Of a stretch of 10,763 nucleotides of DNA, positions 6,062 to 10,763 are shown piece after piece. The notes under the pieces are model-generated. The model saw only the letters and a list, made by a program, of their open reading frames with translations. It was not told where the DNA came from and ran no database searches. The translations under genes were made by a program, and so were the position numbers. How positions within the stretch are numbered: the first letter of the stretch is position 1; each line of letters begins with the position of its first letter. Source of the stretch: Cytophagales bacterium (GTDB lineage Bacteria; Bacteroidota; Bacteroidia; Cytophagales; Cyclobacteriaceae); NCBI GenBank assembly GCA_003500135.1, contig DNTA01000321.1:1-10763 (forward strand), read 5' to 3'.

Positions 6062-6754
6062 ATGATTACAGCTTCATCATTAAAATGCGTAGAATGCAAT
6101 TTAAAATCGCGGATTGTTCAGAATCTGACTGATGACGAATTGAGCCAAATGGCTGAACATTGCATAATTAGAAAAGTATCTGCTCATGAAAAGATCATGA
6201 GTGAAGGATTGCCCGCTACGCATATTCTATATCTCAGGAAAGGATTGGCGAAAGTGCATAAAACGGGGCCATACGGTAAAGATCAGATTTTAAAAATAGC
6301 CGACCAGGGCAGTTTCCTGGGATTGCAGAACATTATTCACCCAACACTTCATCATTATTCTGTAACTACTCTTAAACCAAGTGAAATCTGTTTTCTGGCA
6401 ATCAGTGTATTTAAAGATTTTGTTCAGTATAATGGGGATTTTGCCATGGAACTGGTGGATTATATTTCGCAGGAGGAAAGCAATCATTTTGAGCGGTTTA
6501 TCAACCTTCAACAAAAGCAAATCAATGGCCGGCTTGCAGATGCCCTGTTGAGTTTTTCCGATCAAATATTTAAAAGCCAACAGTTCACTTTGCCCCTCAC
6601 CAAACAAGAACTGGCCGAGCTAACGGGGTCTACCAGGGAAAGCGTTACGCGCTGCCTTAAAACTTTTAGGGAAAGCAACCTTATCAGAACAAATAAGAAC
6701 ACTTATGAAATAATTGATAAAAAAAGACTGGAAAACATAGCCCTTTACGGATAA
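6062..6754 (+). CDS. Crp/Fnr family transcriptional regulator
   Basis: This is a 230-residue DNA-binding regulator of the Crp/Fnr family. It has an N-terminal cyclic-nucleotide-binding-like beta barrel (about 20-120), a dimerisation helix (about 125-158) and a C-terminal winged helix (about 160-228). The recognition helix STRESVTRCLKTF (from about 190) holds R192, E193 and R197 in the R-E-x3-R arrangement of CRP, which predicts TGTGA/TCACA sites. Cysteines are at 9, 12, 34, 110 and 198. By hand alignment C9 and C12 fall on FNR C20 and C23 and C110 falls on FNR C122, but the place of FNR C29 is not Cys. The cAMP-binding phosphate-cassette residues of CRP are not evident. It may sense oxygen or redox state, or another signal. 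The ATG is the only good start; no Shine-Dalgarno site precedes it. Its stop is 12 bases from the convergent stop of the TPR gene. Confidence 0.92.
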   Translation: MITASSLKCVECNLKSRIVQNLTDDELSQMAEHCIIRKVSAHEKIMSEGLPATHILYLRKGLAKVHKTGPYGKDQILKIADQGSFLGLQNIIHPTLHHYSVTTLKPSEICFLAISVFKDFVQYNGDFAMELVDYISQEESNHFERFINLQQKQINGRLADALLSFSDQIFKSQQFTLPLTKQELAELTGSTRESVTRCLKTFRESNLIRTNKNTYEIIDKKRLENIALYG

Positions 6755-6766
6755 CGATTTGGGCAC

Positions 6767-7360
6767 TCACTGATACCACGACCAGGCTATGGCCGTCCAG
6801 ACGGCCATAGGTACCACTACACCCCAAATCATCTTTTCCCGTTCTTCAGCACGTTTTTGCCGGGCCATGGCAATTTTCCTGGCCTCGGCCATTTGTTGTT
6901 CATTGCTTGCATTCCTTTCCTGATTCAACACTTCCTCTACCTGCGAAAGATAGTCCTGAGCATACTTGTTATAGGGCTGATCTTTAAGCACTTTCAAAAA
7001 ATCCAATCTTGCCCTTTCCAATTGCCCGGTATTGAAATAGGCAATACCACGAAGCTGATAAACATTGGTTTTGTATGGGTTCTTTTCAAGACTTCTGTTG
7101 AAATCCTCTATAGCCAGCTCATAATCGCCTTTTAACATTCGTGCATTGCCCCGGTCCTGATACAGACCACTATAATATGGCATGATCTCAATGGCAATGG
7201 AAAACTGTTGTATAGCCCCTTCAATATTACCTTCTTCCAGAAGCTGTCTGCCCCGAATGTGATGGTCCCTGTATCGTTCAACACCTTGCGAACGAGATTC
7301 AATAGCTATTGCCAACATCGCAAAAAGTACCAGAACTGCTTTGACCATCCCTAATTGCAT
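6767..7360 (-). CDS. TPR-repeat protein with N-terminal signal and C-terminal membrane helix
   Basis: This 197-residue protein has no recognised specific function. An N-terminal hydrophobic segment (about 5-20) followed by ESRSQG looks like a signal peptide or anchor. Three tetratricopeptide repeats follow at about 28-61, 62-95 and 96-129, with typical phrases such as GNIEGAIQQFSIAIEIMP, GDYELAIEDFNRSLEKNP and GQLERARLDFLKVLKDQP. A charged helix rich in Glu, Arg and Ala (about 145-176) leads to a second hydrophobic stretch (about 178-195) at the very C terminus. TPRs mediate protein-protein contact, so a scaffolding role in the envelope is likely. The start could be Met1 (7360) or Met5 (7348); Met5 would shorten the signal to a more usual form. 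The 3' end carries a strong inverted repeat. It converges with the Crp/Fnr gene and diverges from the DUF1684 gene. Confidence 0.85.
   Translation of the reverse strand: MQLGMVKAVLVLFAMLAIAIESRSQGVERYRDHHIRGRQLLEEGNIEGAIQQFSIAIEIMPYYSGLYQDRGNARMLKGDYELAIEDFNRSLEKNPYKTNVYQLRGIAYFNTGQLERARLDFLKVLKDQPYNKYAQDYLSQVEEVLNQERNASNEQQMAEARKIAMARQKRAEEREKMIWGVVVPMAVWTAIAWSWYQ
6787..6810. repeat. Perfect 11-bp inverted repeat in the 3' end of the TPR gene
   Basis: CTATGGCCGTC and GACGGCCATAG are exact reverse complements separated by two bases, a GC-rich hairpin with a practical loop of four bases. It begins 33 bases after the stop of the Crp/Fnr gene on the plus strand and lies within the codons for the C-terminal hydrophobic segment of the TPR protein on the minus strand. 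No T run follows on either strand, so it is not a standard intrinsic terminator. It may protect or end the Crp/Fnr transcript. Confidence 0.75.
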
Positions 7361-7391
7361 AATTTATCCTAAAGCAAAAATCGTTCTCTTT

Positions 7392-7406
7392 TATACAACT
7401 ATACAA
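7392..7406. repeat. Tandem TATACAA repeat between the TPR and DUF1684 genes
   Basis: TATACAA occurs twice, separated by one base (7392-7398 and 7400-7406). It lies 32 bases upstream of the TPR gene start. On the minus strand it reads as two TTGTATA copies and includes TATAGTTG, one mismatch from a -7 box. It could be part of the TPR gene promoter, but no matching -33 box was found. Confidence 0.3.
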
Positions 7407-7444
7407 ATAATTATGAATTTATTCCGGCATTTGAAAAGCTTTTA

Positions 7445-7452
7445 TAATTTTG
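7445..7452 (+). promoter_or_regulatory. Possible -7 box for the DUF1684 gene
   Basis: TAATTTTG matches TAnnTTTG exactly, 15 bases before the ATG, so the leader would be only about 9 bases. TTTG at 7430-7433 is 11 bases upstream, too close for a usual -33 box. The 10-bp palindrome AAAAGCTTTT (7434-7443) lies between them. Confidence 0.38.
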
Positions 7453-7467
7453 AATAAATAAAACCCA

Positions 7468-8100
7468 ATGCAATCAAAAACCATAATCATCTTTATTGGT
7501 ATCGTCATCGTAGGAATTGTCATCTACACATTTAACCAGGTTAATTCCTTTGACCCGGAAGTCCATCGGGAAGATATTAGAAAATGGCAACAGGACAGAC
7601 AAGCTGTAATGATGGACCCTGAAACCTCGCCTATTCCGGACTCGGTACTGTCAGAATTCACTTCTTTAAAATATTACCCCATTGATCCCGCATATCATGT
7701 TGAAGCGCTGTTTGGTACAATTAAAAGAAATGAAAATATTTTTTTAAGGTTAAGCGACGGAGGCACCAGGAGATACAAAAAGTATGGTTATGCTTCATTT
7801 GAACTTAACGGAATACCCCTAAAGCTGCTCGTATTAAAACCCCTTGAAAAAAATATGGGCGACCAGCTTTTTATACCGTTTTATGATGAAACGAGCACAT
7901 TTGAAACATATGGCGGGGGAAGATATCTTGAGCCTAAGCTCGTAAACGACAACACTTTATTAATTGACTTTAACAAGGCGTATAATCCGTATTGTGCTTA
8001 TGGGAATTCAGAGTACTCCTACCCGATCCCACCAGTTGAGAATAGAATTGGCATAAAAGTGGAAGCAGGGGAAAAAATACCAGATTTTATAAAGCAATAG
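7468..8100 (+). CDS. DUF1684 domain-containing protein
   Basis: The biochemical role of DUF1684 proteins is not known. The 210-residue product has an N-terminal membrane helix (about 5-22), so the domain probably lies outside the cytoplasm. Family phrases are in order: FTSLKYYPIDPAYHVEA at about 64-80, LFIPFYDETSTFETYGGGRYLE at about 134-155, DFNKAYNPYCAYGN at about 167-180, PIPPVENRI at about 186-194, and AGEK at 200-203. In most members I recall, a Cys precedes the P-x-PP-x-EN motif; here that place is Tyr185 while the partner Cys176 is kept. Length is normal. The gene is a single unit: it diverges from the TPR gene, and a hairpin with a short T run follows directly. The ATG start is well supported by the short leader and the signal-anchor sequence. 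Confidence 0.93.
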   Translation: MQSKTIIIFIGIVIVGIVIYTFNQVNSFDPEVHREDIRKWQQDRQAVMMDPETSPIPDSVLSEFTSLKYYPIDPAYHVEALFGTIKRNENIFLRLSDGGTRRYKKYGYASFELNGIPLKLLVLKPLEKNMGDQLFIPFYDETSTFETYGGGRYLEPKLVNDNTLLIDFNKAYNPYCAYGNSEYSYPIPPVENRIGIKVEAGEKIPDFIKQ

Positions 8101-8102
8101 TC

Positions 8103-8131
8103 TTTGTAATAGTGTTAAATCACTATTTTTG
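8103..8131 (+). promoter_or_regulatory. Probable pheT promoter, overlapping the DUF1684 terminator
   Basis: TATTTTTG (8124-8131) matches TAnnTTTG exactly and is followed by GCCGGC, a setting common at Bacteroidota starts. TTTG at 8103-8106 is 17 bases upstream, slightly short of the usual 19-21. The predicted transcript start is near 8137, about 50 bases before the pheT ATG. The -7 box is formed by the T run of the upstream terminator. Confidence 0.5.
8108..8130 (+). terminator. Terminator hairpin after the DUF1684 gene
   Basis: AATAGTG / CACTATT form a perfect 7-bp stem with a six-base loop (TTAAAT), followed by a short T run ending at 8130. It starts seven bases after the stop of the DUF1684 gene. 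The stem is AT-rich, so ending would be only moderately efficient. Confidence 0.6.
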
Positions 8132-8136
8132 CCGGC

Positions 8137-8184
8137 AGACCTGACGAGGTCTATATTTTTATCAGCAAAATCCGAAAAATACCT
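8137..8184 (+). promoter_or_regulatory. pheT leader with two competing hairpins
   Basis: AGACCT (8137-8142) and AGGTCT (8147-8152) form a 6-bp stem with a GACG loop, followed three bases later by five T (8156-8160). Alternatively AGGT (8147-8150) and ATTTTT (8155-8160) can pair with ACCT (8181-8184) and AAAAAT (8175-8180), with a four-base bulge. The two pairings exclude each other. The second would reach to one base before the start codon. The layout resembles an attenuator or a translation switch, but the first hairpin lies at the predicted 5' end and may simply protect the transcript. No leader peptide fits. Confidence 0.4.
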
Positions 8185-8185
8185 A

Positions 8186-10603
8186 ATGAAAATCTCATAT
8201 AACTGGTTAAAAGATTTTATTCATATTGAGCACACTCCAGAACAAATTGCTGACTTACTCACTCAATCAGGACTTGAAGTAGAGGGCCTTGAACACCATG
8301 AAGCTGTTAAAGGTGGCCTTAAAGGCGTGGTTTTGGGAAAAGTACTCACCTGTGGCCCTCACCCGAACGCCGATAAACTAAAAGTCACTACGGTAGATGT
8401 AGGTGGCAATATATTATTACCTATTGTTTGTGGCGCTCCAAATGTGGAAAAGGGCCAAAAAGTGGTAGTTGCCACACCAGGAAGTACCTTATTTCCTTCC
8501 GGGGCAGAAAAGGGCTTCAAAATTAAGAAGGCCAAAATAAGGGGAGAAGTATCGGAAGGTATGATTTGTGCAGAAGATGAATTGGGTATTGGCGCCAATC
8601 ACGATGGAATATTAGTACTCGACACAGATATGCCGGTGGGCACACCTGCTGCTGATTTTTTCAACCTGGAAGATGATTATGTATTCGAAATAGGCCTGAC
8701 CCCCAACAGGGCCGATGCTGCTTCGCATTTTGGAGTAGCCCGCGATCTTCGTGCTTTGATCCACAAAGAAATCAGAAAACCTATCATAGATGAATTCAAT
8801 GTCGACAATCAGGACCTTTATATTCCTGTTTTTGTTGAAAACACTGAGGCATGTCCTCGATATTCAGCCTTAACCATAAGTGGTATTGAAGTAAAACCTT
8901 CACCGGAATGGTTGCAAAACAGGCTTAGAACAATTGGTATAGCACCCATAAACAATATTGTTGATGTTACAAACTACGTTCTTTTTGAATTGGGGCAGCC
9001 TCTTCACGCCTTTGATGCAAATAATATAAAAGGTAAAAAAGTGGTTGTTAAAACCCTAAATGAGGGGACTTCATTTACTACACTTGATGAAAAAGAGCGG
9101 AAGTTAAGCTCCAGTGACCTGATGATCTGTGACGCAGAAGGGGGCATGTGTATTGCAGGTGTGTTCGGCGGGGTGGAGTCAGGCATTGTGGAAAATACAA
9201 AAAATGTGTTTTTGGAAAGTGCATATTTTTCCCCGGATCATATACGTAAGACCTCGATGCATCATGGTTTAAAAACAGATGCCGCCTTTCGTTTTGAAAG
9301 AGGTACTGATCCGGAAATTACGGTTTTCGCGTTGAAGCGAGCTGCATTGCTTATCAAAAAACTGGCTGGCGGACAGATATCATCAGAGGTTATTGATGTA
9401 TACCCTGAACCAGTGCAGCCCTTGAATATATCCATGAAATTTGCTAACATAGACAGACTGATTGGAAAGTCTATCGGCAAAGAAAAAATTTTCGAAATCC
9501 TAAATAGCCTGGATATACTTGTAGAACAACAAGATGAGCAGGGTTTTATCGCCGTAGTACCTCCATATCGCGTAGATGTAACCAGAGAAGCCGACGTAAT
9601 CGAAGAAATATTGAGGATTTATGGTTATGACAATGTCGAGCTCAAACCGTATTTATCTGCTGGATATCTTGCTGATTTCCCGGCATTTGATAAAGAAAAA
9701 GGCATTAACACAATTAATGAATTACTGGCGTCCATTGGGTTTTATGAAATCATCACGAATTCACTCACAAAGCCTTCTTACCACGAAAATATTAAAGGTG
9801 TCAGCCCTGAAGAAGACGTTCGGATTTTAAACAAACTAAGTGAAGATTTGGGCGTTATGCGTCAGAGTCTTGTCTTTGGTGGACTTGAAGTAATTGCACA
9901 TAATATCAATAGAAAACAAAAAAACCTGAAGATCTTTGAACTTGGCAGAACTTATCATAAAAAAGCGGCAGGATATGAAGAGAAGGAGATATTGGCATTG
10001 TGGGGCACAGGAAATGCGGAAGAGGAAAATTGGCAAAGTGAATCCAGAAAATTAGAATTCCATGATTTTTTTGCTGGAGTTCACAAAATAATCAATAAAT
10101 TTAAAGGTGATTCATACAGTAGCGCTCCTTTCAAAAATGAGTTTTTTAGCTACGGTGTTGAATTAAGCGCAGATGGTCACCTATTAGCAACCATTGGCAA
10201 ATTACATCCTGTCGTCACGGGCAAGGTTCATGTTGAACAGGATATTTTTTATGCTGAGGTAAACCTGGAGGCGCTATTTTTAGAAGCTGACAAATCGTTT
10301 ACATTTAAAGAAATCTCGAAATTCCCGGAAGTTCGACGAGATTTGTCACTTGTAATTGACAAGAATGTCACTTTTGAACAAATCAAAAATGTGACTCGCC
10401 AAAAAGAGTTTGACCTCTTAAAGCGGGTTAATGTTTTCGATTATTACGAGGGCGATAAAATTGATGAAAGCAAAAAGGCATATGCTTTGGGTTTTATTTT
10501 ACAGGATGACCGCAAGACACTAACTGATAAGGTAATTGACAAGGTGATGGACCGGTTAATTCAGGTATATGAAAAAGAATTAGGTGCAGTAATACGCAAA
10601 TAA
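8186..10603 (+). CDS. pheT: Phenylalanyl-tRNA synthetase beta subunit
   Basis: PheT joins PheS in the alpha2-beta2 enzyme that charges tRNA-Phe in the cytoplasm; the beta subunit holds the editing site and tRNA-binding parts. The 805-residue product, near the usual 790-810, begins with the family N terminus MKISYNWLKDF. It has an EMAP/OB tRNA-binding domain (about 42-153, with PHPNADKLKVTTVD and ICAEDELGIG), a B3/B4 editing domain (about 215-392, with NNIVDVTNYVLFELGQPLHAFD), a B5 domain (about 409-476), a synthetase-like core (about 490-690) and a C-terminal FDX-ACB anticodon-binding domain (about 709-804, with FPEVRRDLSLVID). The frame extends back to a TTG at 8129, but that lies inside the promoter; the ATG at 8186 is the start. 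pheS is not next to it, as is common in Bacteroidota. The next gene starts two bases after the stop, so the two are co-transcribed. Confidence 0.98.
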   Translation: MKISYNWLKDFIHIEHTPEQIADLLTQSGLEVEGLEHHEAVKGGLKGVVLGKVLTCGPHPNADKLKVTTVDVGGNILLPIVCGAPNVEKGQKVVVATPGSTLFPSGAEKGFKIKKAKIRGEVSEGMICAEDELGIGANHDGILVLDTDMPVGTPAADFFNLEDDYVFEIGLTPNRADAASHFGVARDLRALIHKEIRKPIIDEFNVDNQDLYIPVFVENTEACPRYSALTISGIEVKPSPEWLQNRLRTIGIAPINNIVDVTNYVLFELGQPLHAFDANNIKGKKVVVKTLNEGTSFTTLDEKERKLSSSDLMICDAEGGMCIAGVFGGVESGIVENTKNVFLESAYFSPDHIRKTSMHHGLKTDAAFRFERGTDPEITVFALKRAALLIKKLAGGQISSEVIDVYPEPVQPLNISMKFANIDRLIGKSIGKEKIFEILNSLDILVEQQDEQGFIAVVPPYRVDVTREADVIEEILRIYGYDNVELKPYLSAGYLADFPAFDKEKGINTINELLASIGFYEIITNSLTKPSYHENIKGVSPEEDVRILNKLSEDLGVMRQSLVFGGLEVIAHNINRKQKNLKIFELGRTYHKKAAGYEEKEILALWGTGNAEEENWQSESRKLEFHDFFAGVHKIINKFKGDSYSSAPFKNEFFSYGVELSADGHLLATIGKLHPVVTGKVHVEQDIFYAEVNLEALFLEADKSFTFKEISKFPEVRRDLSLVIDKNVTFEQIKNVTRQKEFDLLKRVNVFDYYEGDKIDESKKAYALGFILQDDRKTLTDKVIDKVMDRLIQVYEKELGAVIRK

Positions 10604-10605
10604 AT

Positions 10606-10763
10606 ATGGACAGAGACAGGTTAAGCACAGAGCTTTTGACACTCGAAAGGAAACTTCGGATGCTTTTGAAGGAATATAAAATACTGAAAAGTGACCATGA
10701 AAAACTGAAAGCTGAAAATCTTGACTTGAAACTGCTCGTTGGCGAAAAAGATAAGCGCCTAAA
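10606..10763 (+). CDS. Small coiled-coil protein, 5' part (ZapB-like), cut by window edge
   Basis: An ATG two bases after the pheT stop opens a frame that stays open for 52 codons to the window end. It reads MDRDRLSTELLTLERKLRML and continues with leucines or other hydrophobics in heptad spacing among many Lys and Glu, including EKLKAENLDLKLLVGEKDKRL. This is a clear coiled coil with no membrane or catalytic features. In many Bacteroidota pheT is followed by such a short coiled-coil gene and then zapA and rny. The position and sequence type suggest a ZapB-like partner in cell division. The assignment rests on context and general resemblance, and the downstream genes are outside the window. 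Confidence 0.75.
   Translation, partial: MDRDRLSTELLTLERKLRMLLKEYKILKSDHEKLKAENLDLKLLVGEKDKRL

Noticed and set aside
8129..8185. TTG start 19 codons upstream for pheT
   Set aside because: The TTG is the end of the -7 box TATTTTTG and would precede the transcript start; the ATG at 8186 gives the family N terminus.
1..10763. CRISPR array, tRNA or rRNA gene, defence or toxin-antitoxin module
   Set aside because: No regularly spaced repeats, no tRNA or rRNA sequence recognised, and no gene pair of such a system was seen on either strand.

Overview
The window looks like ordinary chromosomal DNA from a member of the Bacteroidota, most likely a Cytophagales-type organism. Four things point there. 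The DNA is AT-rich. Clear Shine-Dalgarno sites are missing before most starts. Promoters match the phylum-specific TTTG / TAnnTTTG pattern, with an almost ideal example before rpsT. The gene content also fits: a pheT followed at once by a small coiled-coil gene, a DUF1684 lipid-anchor-less membrane protein, and a membrane-anchored TlpA-like thioredoxin. The genus cannot be named from the sequence alone.

Layout. Bases 1-328 are the 3' end of an IS4/IS1634-like transposase cut by the window edge. A terminator (370-391) separates it from tex (minus strand). Tex diverges from a TlpA-like thioredoxin gene, which converges with a glycerate kinase gene (minus). The glycerate kinase and rpsT diverge from a compact shared promoter region. 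rpsT ends in a strong terminator and is followed by radC. A small two-helix membrane protein gene (minus) converges on radC and diverges from a Crp/Fnr-type regulator. The regulator converges on a TPR protein gene (minus), which diverges from a DUF1684 gene. Then come pheT and the start of a coiled-coil gene that runs off the right edge.

How the genes relate. Most are single-gene units, divergent or convergent, with housekeeping roles: transcript handling (Tex), translation (S20, PheT), envelope thiol chemistry (TlpA-like), glycerate phosphorylation, and a probable cell-division cofactor after pheT. No long operon is visible apart from pheT and its downstream partner. No intergenic stretch exceeds about 150 bases. 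No tRNA, rRNA, CRISPR array or complete mobile element was seen.

I found no convincing new multi-gene system. The points most worth a second look are regulatory. The Crp/Fnr protein keeps three of the four FNR iron-sulfur cysteine positions but has a CRP-like recognition helix, and a near-consensus CRP-type box sits just before its own start codon. A perfect 11-bp inverted repeat lies in the 3' end of the TPR gene, just past the regulator's stop. The pheT leader can form two competing hairpins, and the rpsT start codon lies inside a perfect inverted repeat.
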